In this document: in pieces, positions 1 through 11,842 of the stretch
Numbering within the stretch: the stretch's first letter is position 1
Layout: each line of letters begins with the position of its first letter
Assembly: GCA_034509495.1 (NCBI GenBank)
Contig: CM067510.1
Location: 30,325,889-30,389,888, forward strand
Source: Acestrorhynchus altus
Taxonomy: Eukaryota; Chordata; Actinopteri; Characiformes; Acestrorhynchidae
Reading direction: 5' to 3'
Length of the DNA: 64,000 bases
Made by a program: the position numbers and the translations under genes
Notes under the pieces: model-generated
Seen by the model: the letters and a program-made list of their open reading frames with translations, nothing else
The model's database searches: none
What the model was told of the DNA's origin: nothing

Positions 1-72
1 AAAATATCTCAGATGGTCAAAGGAGATAAAGGTAAAATGACAGGTGTGCATTTTGCTATGCATTTTGGCCTT

Positions 73-212
73 TAGGGGTCGCCACAGCGGATCATCTGCC
101 TGATCCGCATTATAGTTTTGGCACAACTTTTACACCGGATGCCCTTCCTGACGCAACCCTCACCATTTATCCAGGCTTGGGACCGGCTTCAGTAGTGCAC
201 AAAGTACCCCCC
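73..212. repeat. Interspersed fish repeat R1, copy 1
   Basis: The segment starts GGGGTCGCCACAGCGG, continues through GGATGCCCTTCCTGACGCAA and ends near a C-run. A second, diverged copy of the right half lies at 15668-15755, so it is dispersed. From memory it resembles a very common teleost repeat, possibly the 3' end of a non-LTR element. Class is uncertain; no protein signature is visible. Confidence 0.6.
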
Positions 213-1559
213 TAATTAAGGGAGCAATTACTTTTACAATTAAGTTTTAGTAATTGGTTGTAAAGGACCTGTATTGACTTGTAGAATCGATTGTTGCCTG
301 GAATTTACACGCTGGGAAAAATACCAGCATTCCCTACCCCTATCGGATCATATTTTGGACACGATTCCAACGAGAATCTCCTGTAGACGGGGATTTCTAC
401 CAGTGCAACTAATTCTGTTGCACACACTGCAGGTATTTATAGAGAGATCATCCTCGTGCAATGCCATCTACAGGAGCCTGACGTTACTCCTGGGAGTTTA
501 TTTATAGTCACAAAATGGAAATGGCCTTTATTTATAGGAATTGATGTAAACTGTGGTAAATAGTAGCATGTGACCAACGTCAACATGTTAAAACCACTAA
601 TAGATGTTAATGTGTACAGTGTGATCCGGAAAGTGCCCTTCTGATTTTTCCACTGCAATTCCAAAACTGTGAAGGAGTCTTTTTTTTGCCTCTTTTCACA
701 AAAGAAGACTCTGTACAGTCTTAACTTTTGATAGAATTGAAACCAGGATAAGATATTTAGATATCAGATAGCACTGATCGAAATGTTAAAACCCACACCG
801 TCAACTAAGTTCTCCACTTGTTACGATGAACAGTGAGAGACATAGTTCATAGAATGGTAAGATAATGGTGTTTTTCCCCCTAAAGGACCTGAACATGGGT
901 AATGAAATGAAAGCTACACTGAAATGAGCCCGAGACAGTGTGGTGAGGGCAAGTGATGGCACTATTTTGCAGCAGCTATGAGCACACTGAAGGCCTAAAG
1001 CAGCAGCAACAGCTGGGTCTTATCTCTCTGAAGCCCATTGGTCTCAGTTACAACACTGCTTTAATGACCGTCCTCTGCTTACTGTCGCTGCTGCCTCTGG
1101 CTTGAAGAGATGACCACAGACACAGGTAAACACTCCCAAATGGAGCGCCGCGAGAACCTGTCTCCTGAGGAAAAGCCAAAAGATCTGGAGATTTGTCCAC
1201 TTTCTGGTGTGCAAGATTTTTTTTTTTTTCCTTCTCTAGACTTTTGTTTAGGCCCTGGACATTCTTCAGGGTTACAATTTTTCAAAAAGTCTTGTTGAGA
1301 GCCTTCATCTTTCATGTGGTTTGGGTAATGTTCCTCAGGTTCGGTTTTGAACATTTTTCACAATGAAATGTTGATAGAATGGAAGATCCAGACGCTGCTG
1401 CATTGGTTTTATCAGCCCAAATCAAATGTCAGGGAGGCTAGAGCTTTCTCACGCATTGGGTCTCCCCCACCTCCTTCTCTTTTGAGGAGCTTGGATTTTG
1501 AAGGGGGGGGGGGGAGCAGAGGCTATCAGGGCCACATGAGGAGTTAGAAACCCGCACTG
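213..1559. other. Unique DNA, no gene seen
   Basis: Mixed-composition sequence with only short, unrelated open frames on both strands. No transposase, reverse transcriptase or RNA-gene signature was seen. A 12-G run lies at 1503-1514. Confidence 0.5.
1503..1514. repeat. Poly-G run of 12
   Basis: Twelve consecutive G residues on the + strand in otherwise unique sequence. Runs of this kind are length-unstable and often misassembled. Confidence 0.9.
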
Positions 1560-2010
1560 GGATTTCATTAGACGGTGCTATGTAGCGGGCAAAGTGCAAA
1601 TCAAAAGTGACACGAGGAGGCCCCTGGGCCAAAGCCTCCCAAGTTTGAAAAGATGAAGGGGAACGTTTTATTTTGGTGTGAAGGAGTGAGATTTCCTTTG
1701 AGCTGGCAGAAGGCAATGGGCCTGGAATCCAAAACACAACAAGAGCACTAGAGCGCTGGAGCTTCAGCCATCCATATTGAATCAGACCGGCACTACGCTG
1801 GTGGAAGGCTATTGTTTTGTGTATCTTTGCGGTTGCTTGGCTTTTGGCAATTGACTTTGCCTCATTGTTTTCATTTGAAAGACCTGGATCCTGGCCACCG
1901 TGAGGAAAGAGAAATATACATGAATGATTACAGCACGAGGGCATGTGGAACCACCGCATCACCTCAGCTTTGCACTAACTCCTTATTATTAGCTGAACTT
2001 AGGATAGGCT
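1560..2010. promoter_or_regulatory. Candidate conserved non-coding block
   Basis: About 450 bp of balanced-composition unique sequence without any recognised repeat. A 174-codon frame crosses it on the minus strand, but it shows no recognisable domain and is treated as chance. Texture alone suggests a possible conserved non-coding element; no alignment was possible. Confidence 0.2.
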
Positions 2011-2815
2011 TTCTATGGTATTCTTAAACCTCGGCACACCTAAAATTCAATAACTTCTCTTCGACTCAATTTCACCTAATCTGAGGCCATGACTAATACA
2101 GAGATAAAAGCACCGCGGTATCAAGAGCAGGTATCAAAAATAGCACTTGAAGGACTAGTGCAAGCTTTCTCTCTTCTCTCAGGAGGACGACAACCGATTG
2201 GTTTCTCTCAGGTAAACCAGGATCTGTTTTCTTGCTTTGATTTATCTGTGGAACGAAATGTTTTGATCAGATGTCTCTGAACTACACGTAACACTCATCG
2301 GTGTTTAGTCTAAGGACTACTGTATATGCTGAGGAGTGTGTTTGGAGTATAATTCATTGTCATTTTAGTCTCGTGAGCCCCAAGTGATGCACTTCACCCA
2401 CCCTTTTAGGAGCGCCTCATGACATCATGTTCCAGAACCTAGGCAAGATGTGGAAGTTTGTGCATTGTGAAAGTGTCAAAGAGACACTGAACAGTCCCAT
2501 TTTTGTCCTCCTTTATTCTGCGTGCAAACAAGCTCCCAAGGTATCTACGGTACCTGTTGGGACAGAAACGTTGCGTAAGTGGGATTCAAACCCCAGCTGT
2601 AGGACTAGCTTCGCCGTCATAACATAAACGCACAGCTCAGAAATGTCAGAAAGACAATTTATAAAAGAACAAACAAAACATTCTTAACGTCAGTGCAGAA
2701 TCATTAAATATAAAATATATTAATAAATATAAAGTCAAAAGGTGGCCTTTTAAGGCTCTATTTTACATAAAACACTTAATATTTGGTTACATCTTTTATG
2801 CTCTTTATACCACTT
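2011..2815. other. Unique DNA, no gene seen
   Basis: No repeat family or coding signature recognised. The last 150 bases become AT-rich before the Tc1-like remnant begins. Confidence 0.45.
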
Positions 2816-3020
2816 TTATAGCCACCATGAAGCTTCTGGCACAACTATGGTCTTTTCCTGGCACACGTTCGACTGGCAAAAGATAATACTACCACCACCA
2901 TGCTTTATAGTAGTTACAATCATGCTGAGTTGAAATGCCTCACCTTTTCTCTGCCAAACCACACAGAACCAGAAAAAATTTCCATTGCCCATGTAATCAG
3001 CAACCAACATCAAACAAGCT
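2816..3020 (-). pseudogene. Tc1-like transposase fragment (central catalytic part)
   Basis: The minus strand carries an uninterrupted 65-codon stretch with VWQRKGEAF followed by TIKHGGGSII. The KHGGGS motif, preceded by a W-R-K-GEAF stretch, is characteristic of the catalytic core of Tc1/mariner transposases, which cut and paste at TA sites. A family transposase is about 340 residues, so this is roughly a fifth of one. No helix-turn-helix region and no terminal inverted repeats are visible around it. It is a dead fossil. Confidence 0.75.
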
Positions 3021-5139
3021 CTAATTTTACTGATAATGATGGTGAGGGGAAGACTTTCTAAGACAATGGTGATGTAAGACAGTTTGCCATTTGTCTTTGG
3101 ACAGTGGACAGTGTCCCAGCAGCTTCTAACTCATTGGAGATCTGTTTTTGGTGCTTCTTCAATCACATTTTCCCATTCAGACCAATGTCGTCTTAGAATA
3201 AGGTGTCAGGTTGTTGTTTTTTTCCCCCAACATAGGCAAAGAGACCACTGATCCACATAATTTGTGTGTATGGACAGCTGTTTGTCTAGTAGGTTTGGCT
3301 CTTGGAATTGATCTTGGATTGAGAAATCATTCAAAAGATCTGGTTTTAAGATCTGGTTCAACTTCAACACACACAACAATTTCAAATGGATCTATTTGCT
3401 TTGTGAGATTTTATGGGCAAGTATGAATTAGAAGAAAAACATGAAAATTGCTGCAGCACACCACTGTCTCATGTCTGCACTGTCTACAATAGATGTCTTA
3501 GATGATGCAGACTTCAAACTTGGATGAGCCCTACCATCTCATCCTTCCCCACGTGGACTCCTTCCAAAGCGCTCTTCAACTCAGAGATAACCTCTTGTAG
3601 AGTTCCCTGGGAGGCAGAACAGTAGGAGCAGTTCCTTAGCCTAGATTATGATCCTACAGTCATCTGACATACAGCCCACTGTTCTCCAGTTGAAGGACGG
3701 GCAGCTGTGTCAACTTGGAACTACTCGTTTCACCTTTGGCCTCTCATCTGAGAAGCTGTATGGAAGTGTCAGTCTCTTGTCACCTCTCCTTCTCAACCTA
3801 CCATGCAGAGAAATCGGTGGGGGTGGGGGACCCTCTATACCCTCACTATGCTACCAATGCATCAAATGGGATGGTTCTAGTTTTGCACAAATATTTGCCT
3901 TGACGTGTCTCGAACTGAACCAAACACTTTTGAACTGCCTGGCTGAAACGTGCTGTCAAGGAGCATATTTTTCTTCTGGATGGGGAAAGACCAAGTCCAT
4001 GTTTTTGTTGGTATAAGCCAGTTCCCATTAGCCCACATGTCATAATGCTCCCCAGGTTTGCTTGAAGGAGATACATGGGGTACATAGTATCTCATCAGGT
4101 CCATCCCTGAATAACTGGGATTTAACTGAAGTACTAGGTCCCAACTGACCTCTAGGAGGAAACAACTAAAAATTAATGGTATTTATCAGAAAATAACAGG
4201 CTGTTTTCAAACTAAACATATACATACTATCTCCACAGCAGGGATGTTGAAGAGGTTGACAGTGTGTTACAGTCAAATCATGCCATCGTCACTTCGTGGC
4301 GCTGATCCGCTACATTACATTTGCAGAATTTCTGCAGCGATATGTGATGCAATCTGGCAGACGGCGCTTTCTTTACCAACCAAAAACCTGAATAAACACG
4401 TTGAAGCAAACGTTGGGTTTTTTCCGCACCTATGAGAAAACGAAGAGGGGTAACAGAACAGCCTCTTTGCTTCCGCTAAAATTCAGTCTGAATGTTTGGT
4501 TTCAGTTCTAATGGACTTATTTGGAAATGAGAAGATTAGAAGATGGACCGGCCTAACCAACACAAGCAGAGGTCCCATGCTAGATGTTCCTAGTTGTCCA
4601 TTGTTCATGATGACTGAAGGAACGTGCTGTAGTGTAGAGGTCTAGCTCTCAATTCAGTCTGACCTGTCAGTGGAGGTCAGGCTGACTCTCGAGACCAGTC
4701 GAGGGCTGACTCACTGCTAACACTGGAGTGATAGACTGGATTACACTGACCACAAGTGTCACTTTGAATGAGTAAGACTCAAGAGAGAGCCTGAAGGCCT
4801 CACAGGCTTGAGTACAGAATTACTGAGCTGGAGATTTGGATGAAGTGTTTGCGGACCCTTAGCAGGCCAGGATTTTGACTCAGTTATGGGTTTCAACACA
4901 CATAAACCAGGTAATCTAGGGTTCTGATGATCTAGATAAGATAAGACTTTTTATGTTTAAGTGATATCTGTAATCATGTCATGTCATGTCATCTATAATC
5001 AAAACCTCTAGTTTTTTAATGACACCAAGTGTAAAGGGGAGTGTTATTCTATTTGCCAAACTTAGTCATGTTACATTAAAATTTAGAAATTTATATTTCT
5101 TCATAAAATTAATCTAATACTTTGTTTCATAAAGGTCTT
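3021..5139. other. Unique DNA, no gene seen
   Basis: Two kilobases with no confident feature. A 122-codon + frame at 3648-4016 and overlapping minus frames at 3846-4104 match nothing I recognise. A small ATGTC tandem (about three units) lies near 4976. Part of this could be an unrecognised old repeat. Confidence 0.4.
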
Positions 5140-6077
5140 GGACGTAGATCATCTGTTGAGGGAAATGATCCAATATTACATATCTGTGATTGGCAAATGC
5201 ATGTGAACTTTAGCTTTCAGTATCTTGTGTGATCTCCTTGTGCAGCAATAACGTCAACAGAAATGTTTCCAGGTAACTGACGATTAGTTCTGCACTCATT
5301 TTAGCCCATTCCTCCGTACAAAACAGCTTCAGCACTGTTATGTTGGTGGGTTTCCATTCCAAATCTTTACTCTTAAGGTTGTTGTCTTTCTGCATGACCC
5401 ACATTCTCTTGAGATTCAGCTCAGGCACAGATGTCCTGACATTTTCCTTTAGAATTTGCTAACATAATTTAGCCTTCTTGGCCCAGATTCAGCAAACCAG
5501 CCTCCAACTATTACACTACCACCACCATGTTTCACAGATAGAATAGGGGTTTTATGCTGCTGATGGTGGTTTTCTGATGGTGGACTCATGAAGTTACCAT
5601 CAGCTCCTTTGTGGCCTCAAGGACTATTACTAGCTTTGTTTTTGGCATGAAGGTTGTTGGTCAACAACCATTGACCAACAACCACTGAATTTCCTACATT
5701 TGTACACAATCTGTCCAACCGTGGAGTAGTGAAGTCCAAACTCTTCCGAGATGGTTTTATAAGCTTTTTCCAGCATGATGGGCATCATCAGCTCTTCTTT
5801 TGAGCTCCTCAGAAATCCCCTTTGTTTTTGCCAGGATACACTTCCACAAACGTGCTGTGAAGACCAGACTTTGATTGATCTGTGTTTGATCAAAACAGGG
5901 CATCCACTCACATCTGATTACCTTACCCAAGGTTCACATACTTTCACCACACACAGATATATAATTGGATCATTGGACCCTTTTCCTCAATAAATGACCA
6001 ACGGTGATATTTGCTGGATTTGGTTCTCCTTTTAGGACTTGTGTGGAAATATGTCGGTCAGTTTTTGGTCAATACTG
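5140..6077 (-). mobile_element. Internally deleted Tc1-like transposon
   Basis: A Tc1-type element lies on the minus strand. At the right, 5690-5830 encodes the N-terminal helix-turn-helix region (KTISEEFGLHYSTVGQIVYK). At 5500-5560 comes the catalytic KHGGGSVIVGGW stretch. At 5210-5430 the C-terminal part encodes the DN motif region and EWAKM..LIVSYLE. Both flanks match from memory the outer sequence of a common teleost Tc1 family (left near ATCCAATATTACATATCTGT, right near GGACTTGTGTGGAAATATG). The span is about 940 bp against roughly 1.3-1.6 kb for full elements. The region holding the first catalytic aspartate is missing between the HTH and KHGGGS, and the pieces sit in different frames. 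It cannot encode active transposase. Confidence 0.85.
5652..5683. repeat. Perfect 13-bp hairpin at a Tc1 deletion junction
   Basis: GGTTGTTGGTCAA at 5652-5664 is followed by a 6-base loop and then its exact reverse complement at 5671-5683. It sits between the HTH-coding and KHGGGS-coding parts of the surrounding Tc1 copy, where the middle of the gene is missing. Confidence 0.85.
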
Positions 6078-7202
6078 TACACTGTAGATTAAAGAGATTC
6101 CTCAAGAAAGATGAACATACATTCATGACCTCAACATGCTTAATTGTCCTCATTATCAACTACAAACGTGGTTGAATAACTGAGCTTACAGCACAGCAGT
6201 ACAGCTACACTGTGTAACCTTACGAGCAACACTTACTTACTCAGTCAATGGATGTATTCATTTATTGTCAGATTGTGACTGAGTGCCAATGATCTGATTC
6301 TGTATTTGTGTTGGAATAATTGTTTTTATTGTCAGCGAAACAGAACATTGCTTACATACAGGGTAACAACCTGTTAGAATACCTTTCCTCTAAATGCTTT
6401 ATTTTAGGCTTAATAGGTTTAAACGGACTTTCATTCCAGAAAAACAAATCGGAGAAATCTTGTTTTACGCACTTGCAAATCAAAATACTTGGTCTCAAAT
6501 GTAAGCTTGGCATAGTTATCAAGATGATAGGTCCTGGGCAAAGCAGGAAAAGTACAAAAAAAAAAAAAAAAAAACAGGCCAGACTGGGATATGGTTTGTG
6601 ACCACTAGAACAAGGCTTGGCTCAGCAATTAGGTCCATCACCAGCATGCAATCATTCATATCGTGACTTCCATGCAAGAGTACAAATCACCTTCAGGGTA
6701 TCCTGAGCGGAATGCTCTGGAAGGAGATGCTTTTGGCAGGCAGAGCGACTCTGGTTGGGAGGCTCTTGTTTTAATCAGGCAGCCAGGAGACTATGAATTA
6801 CAGTGTAATGAAAACATTACTGCGGCACACCTGCCGCTAAGGTACTGAAGTCTCTTGGCAAAGCCGTTCCACAAATTAGGCTGACTGACTGAGATCTAAG
6901 ACCAAATCAGTGATCTTCAGAAGGTTGCTCTAGAATTTCTCTCACTCATTTATTTAAATGTTTATGAGTGCTACATGTCTCCTGAACCCTTCATTGAAGG
7001 CAAGACATGGCAGGCAAAAACATTGTTTTATTATGCACTGGTCAGTTTTTAGATTTTGATCTATTTTGCAAGCATAACAGATCTTCATTTCGACAAAGTA
7101 CATCCAAAATACACATTTAGGCATTTTATATTTTTGTTTGCATGTGCAATTTTCCTCAAATTCATAAGCATACAAGTGCATCTGGCAGTACCACAGCCGG
7201 AT
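6078..7202. other. Unique DNA, no gene seen
   Basis: No recognised repeat or coding signal apart from the poly-A run at 6556-6574. Confidence 0.45.
6556..6574 (+). repeat. Poly-A run of 19
   Basis: Nineteen consecutive A residues. It could be the tail of an unrecognised retroposed sequence to its left; no target-site duplication was identified. Confidence 0.9.
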
Positions 7203-7578
7203 CATGAAAGACCTGGGAGACATACATAAACGACAAAAGAACCAACATGCCTGATTGTCCAACGTGCAAAAATTGACCCAACTGCCAAGAATGTGGACAT
7301 TGAGCAATGCCAGCAATGCCCTCCATGTGTCATTCTATTACTGTCTACATGATGCAGGACTACATGCATGCAAACAGTTACAACTACCCTTAACGCCATG
7401 TCAACATCACCAAACACTGCAATGGTGTTGTGCCAGAGTGTCATGGAATCACTCAGAATGACAGCGGGTCATCTTCAGTGACAAGTCCCACTTTTGTCTT
7501 GGTAAAGACCACCCAACGAACCCGAGAAGGGCTTGTTTTCACAAATCCAGAAGGCCTGGTGTCATGATGTGGGCATGA
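7203..7578 (+). pseudogene. Tc1/Tc3-like transposase fragment with one in-frame stop
   Basis: One + strand frame starting at 7255 reads HDAGLHACK, then LPLTPCQHHQTLQWC. After a single TGA at 7459-7461 it continues in the same frame as QRVIFSDKSHFCLG and PGVMMWA to 7578. The L-P-L-T-P..R..LQW block followed by FSDESRF and PGVMVWG is the usual order in Tc1/Tc3-type transposases; FSD carries the first catalytic aspartate. The stop sits where the family normally has tryptophan, consistent with TGG to TGA. The N-terminal DNA-binding region and the C-terminus are absent, as are terminal repeats. Confidence 0.75.
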
Positions 7579-7790
7579 GTGCAAATACTAATATCGATAA
7601 TCAGAGAATATTAACATTAAAATATTTATTTTTACATTTTTAAATGTAAGAAATGTAACAAATGACAGCTCACTTTTTAAATAATTAACAAAAAAACTTA
7701 TATATAAAACATTTTTTATGCTGTTGACTGTATTTTCTGAGTAATAAAAAGGGACATCCAGGATTCCCTCTGTAAAAACCTTTGATTTGA

Positions 7791-7946
7791 GAGAGAGCGC
7801 CATCTACCCACCCATAAAGAGCATGGCCAGTTCTGCTCTCTCTGACTCCAGCAACCGATGGCAAGCAGCATGACCTGGGAATCAAACCTGCGATTCGTGG
7901 TTCATGGTGCCAATGCATCAGACCCCTGAGCAACCCAGAACCCCCC
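7791..7946 (-). mobile_element. tRNA-derived SINE family 1, copy 1
   Basis: Read on the minus strand, the right end is a tRNA-like head with B-box GGTTTGATTCC (near 7879-7889). It is followed by the family body: the GCTTGCC-type junction, a CAGAGAGAGCAGAA stretch and a GGTGGGTAGATGGCGCTCTC segment. The same body occurs at 23590, 62699 and 63555. The 3' tail is truncated. Confidence 0.65.
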
Positions 7947-9387
7947 AAATTACCAAACATTTCATTAGATCATGTTTTTAACACACTTTTTAATTATAAT
8001 ATTGTCATTTCAATGTATAATATAAAAGATAGTTGTCCATGTAATTAATGAACTGTAGTTATTGAAGTTTCATTGTGATCTCCATTACTCAATATTTTTA
8101 GAAGTTTATATTGTTTATAAGGTAATATTGACCACACACGTTTACTGACAGCAATCATCCAAGCTATTCCAGTATTTTGGAATTCCAGCAGTATATAGCT
8201 CATAAAGGACCTAACCTACAGGTGGCCAAATCATTGGTTGCAAAATGCAGATCCATGTGCTTCACTTGCCCTCAAAACCGAAAGCAGCATAATTATCATT
8301 GTGAAATTCCATTTTGTTCCTACTCTGATCCTCTCTTTGATAACACACATATTACCTTTGCCTGCACATTATAAGCATTCGTGAATGCTTACATCACCCA
8401 ACAGCTCCACAAGACATACCAATCCAATGGCCAATCCAAACTGTGTCATGACATACCACATGCATTACACGCTGACGGTATTTATGGCTGCTGACTTAAA
8501 TATGCTGTTTATCGTGGATGTTGTGAAGTGCTTATGATAGGCTTTCATAGCCCATGTGAGAGAGGTCTTCAAATGAAGCATTACCAAATTATTCTCTCAA
8601 TAAATCTAGGCATTTTAACTCGCGCTGGGGAGAAAGCCTGCTCTGGCAGTTACTACTGGACTTAATTATTCCAAGCATCACCTACGATGCCTGAAGAAGA
8701 ACCAGAGCAGGTAAAAGAAAGACAACGTATGATCGCTCATCTGGGAGGAAACTGTAAAAGGGTTTATATTGTTCTTTTATTGAATAATAAAGACCCTTAT
8801 TGTGTTTGAGGCCATGTGAGCTGGAAGTAAGATGAATTACAACGCTGACTAATAAACTCTTAAAGTGTTGCACTAAAGCATGTGGTACTATCGGCACTGT
8901 GTGCTGATGTGATCCTGTTCCACATTAATGTGCCTGCTGCCTTTTTAAAACGAGTGTATTTTCTGAGCTGCCTGTGTTCACTGCATTCCAATCATCAACA
9001 GCATGCCTGTAATCATAGCCAGGTGCTTTTCTATGAAAATTAACATATGGTTCTAACTTACCTCTGCTGTGGAATGATACATACCTTGGTCGCTGGTGAG
9101 AACAACCACAAATTAATACTTATTTTGTTTTGTTCTGCAGAACATGCAATAGGTTGGAGGAGGTCGGAATTGGAAAGGCAGCGCTTTCACCAGAAATGCT
9201 TTCCTTTCCCCCACTGGCAAGTCAACATGGCAAGTCGTCAGGCATTGAGTCGAATATGAAGTGTCCTACGGCCTTCTTCACACTGCAGGGTAAGTCAGAA
9301 TGACCTCCTAAAAACTCAAGTGTTTAACTTTCAAGTTACAGGTGAGTAAATCTGATTCATTTGGGGATATGCATATTGCAAATGTAC
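7947..9387. other. Unique DNA; 8560-9020 possibly conserved
   Basis: AT-rich at first. The part at about 8560-9020 has the balanced texture of a conserved non-coding element, with TTAATTATT near 8663. No coding signature. Confidence 0.35.
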
Positions 9388-9445
9388 AGCTGTGGCTGAA
9401 ATGGATCCCTGTTCCCTCATTAGTATTGCACTATATGTGGACTAT
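9388..9445 (+). mobile_element. Terminal fragment of MITE family M2
   Basis: GCTGTGGCTGAAATGGATCC and the following CCCTCATTAGTATTG match, in reverse complement, the right end of the complete element at 37221-37587. Only about 58 bp is present. Confidence 0.6.
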
Positions 9446-9899
9446 TTAGTTTACTAAGCAGTGGTAGAAACACAGACGAATTCAGACAATTCCTCATCAG
9501 CAGTGCTGGTCGTGAGCCCTGTTCTTCCCAAAACACTTTTTAGCCACTTTAATATTTCCAAAGTCTAGTTTATAAAATTATAATAAATATGATAAAATTG
9601 ACTAAAAGGTTAATACAGTAATAATGAAAGAGGTTCATATCCTCACTGAAGAAATCATATTAAAATACAACTTTATTTTCTCACTTTATCTTCTCTACTT
9701 CCCGGTGAACCTATTTTTAGGAATAGAATTATGTCTGATGTGAGGTTTAAGGCTGTGTTTACAGTTAGGATTAGAGAACTCTGAAGTGAATTTAATAGCT
9801 ACTTAGTGAAAAGAGGATTATCTACACTCTAAACTCTACTATCCAAATTAAATGTTACCAAATTATGCCAGTTTCTATGCCGGTTTCATGTTGTACATT
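9446..9899. other. AT-rich DNA, nothing recognised
   Basis: No open frame of interest. It may include an over-diverged flank of the element that follows. Confidence 0.4.
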
Positions 9900-10380
9900 C
9901 CATTTTTTGCTTATAAGGACAAAAAACACTTTATATCTCTGAAATAAATGCTGGAAATTGATCATCCAGTGTTTTTGATCTGACAATGCAATAATTGTGA
10001 GACATTTTTAATGATTAGATTGATAAAGATATGTTTAATAATAAGTTCTTCAAAATATTTGATAATAATCAAAATAATACACAAAAAAAACAATCTGAAT
10101 GTCCTTTATCATTTTTGTTATTTATGTATGTATCAGTGTTATCCCTTCTTGTTCTCCTCTATAACCCAACATCTGGCTCAGTGATGTCATTTTCCCCGCC
10201 CCCTCTCCTCTCTCGCTGATCAGCCAGAGTCTGTGTGCAGGGACAGAGTTCGCGTGGACAGGGCAGTAAACATGCACTGGAAGCTCCTGTGCCATTTAAA
10301 CTGGGATTTCATTCAGTTGGAAACAGTGTTTTCCAAGCTTGATTACTCGCAGATATTTCATCACACAATGATGAGAAATC
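9900..10380 (+). mobile_element. TTAA-family (piggyBac-like) element, copy A, partial
   Basis: It shares the family core: GTTTTTGATCTG..AATGCAATAATT near 9972, TGTATCAGTGTTATCCCTTC near 10131, the CCCCTCTCC..CTGATCAGCCAGAGTCTG block near 10200, GCAGTAAACATGCACTGGAA near 10264 and CATTTAAACTGGGATTT near 10294. Neither TTAA terminus is recognisable, so both ends are truncated or decayed. Confidence 0.65.
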
Positions 10381-10644
10381 ACAAACTGTGGCTTGCTCCC
10401 TGACCAGCACATTAACACATCAAATCCAATCTGACTGGTCAAACTCAGACACATTTCTAGAACTCGGATGTGAAACCACATATAAATGTGGCTTAAACCT
10501 AAATGGAAAATGTCAGATTTCATGTGACTTGTTGCTGTTGAAACGGCAGAAAATCCAGAAAATCTGTTCAATCAAATCCAATTCAGCTGCCTGTCTGAAC
10601 AAAGTCTCTAAATGTACATTATATTGAGGCACTTTAAATGTAAA
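10381..10644. other. Short unique spacer
   Basis: No recognised element between copy A of the TTAA family and the small palindromic MITE. Confidence 0.4.
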
Positions 10645-10787
10645 GGGCTGGTTTCCCAGACCCAGATTTTGGCTAATCTTTGACTAAAAAGAATTTCTGA
10701 AGAATGGTTCTGAAGATTAAGGTTATTCAGCAGTGGCACTGTAACTTAATCCAAGTCTAGGCTTAATCATGTCCAGGAAACCAGCCC
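10645..10787. mobile_element. Small palindromic MITE (family M1)
   Basis: A 143-bp element begins GGGCTGGTTTCCC and ends with the inverse GGAAACCAGCCC. The next inner bases (CAGAC / GTCC) also largely pair, and the interior partly pairs, so a transcript could fold. It resembles a common teleost MITE. No coding capacity. Confidence 0.75.
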
Positions 10788-10984
10788 AAGATGTCCTTAA
10801 CACTTAAAGATCTCATTTACAACAAATGTTTCTTCCAACAAAGTCTTTCAAGCAACCAAAAGTGGTTCTCCTATGCCACTGCTCTTAAGTGACCATATTG
10901 GTACTTAATTGGATGAACACATACACTTTTAAAATGGTTCTTTGTGAAATGCAAGAACCAGTTTTGGTTCCATAAACGTTCCCA

Positions 10985-11386
10985 ACGTTTGTGGACGCCC
11001 TTTCTAATGAATGCATCCAGCTACTTCAAGCTGCACCCATTGCTGACACAGATGTGCAAATCAACAACATCTTGTCCATCCCTGAGGAGAAATGCTGCCA
11101 ACTGAATAGGAATCTCTGGAGCAGATAAGCATGAGCCTATTGGCACCATACCTAATGCCAGGAGCTGTGCTGTCTGTGAGCTGTGGAGCAGGATGTCATC
11201 ATCCAACATCCGGACCTCACTAATGCTTATCACTAAATGCAATCAAATCCTCACAACAATGCTCCAGAGTCTAACAGAAAGCCTTTCTTGAACAGTAGAG
11301 ACAGTTACTCCAACATAAGCGGAATAAACTTTTATTGTGCCTTTAATTTGTTTAGGTGTCCCAATACTTATGTCCATGTAGTGTGC
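10985..11386 (+). mobile_element. Tc1-like remnant, family T4 copy 1
   Basis: The left end reads ACGTTTGTGGAC and the right end GGTGTCCCAATACTT..GTCCATGTAGTG, the terminal sequence of a widespread fish Tc1-like family. Internal landmarks (GCTACTTCAAGCTGCACCCA, CCTCACTAATGCT, AGACAGTTACTCCAACA) recur in order at 22141, 47541 and partly 55165. At about 400 bp it is shorter than those copies by an internal deletion. The + strand remnant CTCACTAA..AATGCAATCAAATCC corresponds to the transposase C-terminal region. Confidence 0.75.
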
Positions 11387-11518
11387 CTCAGAATTGCAAA
11401 CCACACTTGCTTCAGTGATGCCCTGCATCCGCTTCAGTGCCCTCTGTTCTCTCCATGACTGGGTCGACAAATAGATCTAGGAGAGATCTATAGATGGATA
11501 GAATAGGCTATTCCTCTG

Positions 11519-11842
11519 TTGGCCTCCAGAACTGTGCCCAGACTGGCTCCACAAACTGTATTAGAGACATTAGCCGGTCCTGGGCCTGTGTCTCAGCCCA
11601 TGTCTCTGTCTTTGCCTGCTTTTGATTTGGTTCCTGTGTATGTTCCTGTCCCTGTTCCCATGTCTGCTTTTGTTGTACTAGTCCCCGTCACTGTTATGTC
11701 TGTCCCCGTCAGTGTTTTTGTTAAGGTTCCCTTGCCCTGTCCTGTCATATCCAGTTCCCAGTCTCAAGTCCAATCCCTAGGTTCAGTCTCCTGTCACGTC
11801 CCATGTTCCCTACTCAAGTCTCCACAAAGTTTCAGAGTGTGA
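11519..11842 (+). pseudogene. Val/Pro-rich low-complexity open frame, origin unknown
   Basis: A 107-codon + frame is dominated by a Val-Pro periodicity (LVPVYVPVPVPM, LVPVTVMSVPVSV) encoded by degenerate CCTGTCCCTGTTCC-type repeats. No domain is recognised. It may be an eroded tandem repeat or the low-complexity part of an LTR-retroelement gag; I cannot decide. No splice or promoter context supports a host gene. Confidence 0.3.

Noticed and set aside
1438..1962. 174-codon open frame on the minus strand, the longest in the window
   Set aside because: No recognisable domain, odd composition and no splice or promoter context. It lies in a unique block where chance frames are expected.
3648..4016. 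122-codon + strand frame with overlapping minus frames
   Set aside because: Both strands are open in overlapping parts and neither shows a family signature, so not called as a gene.
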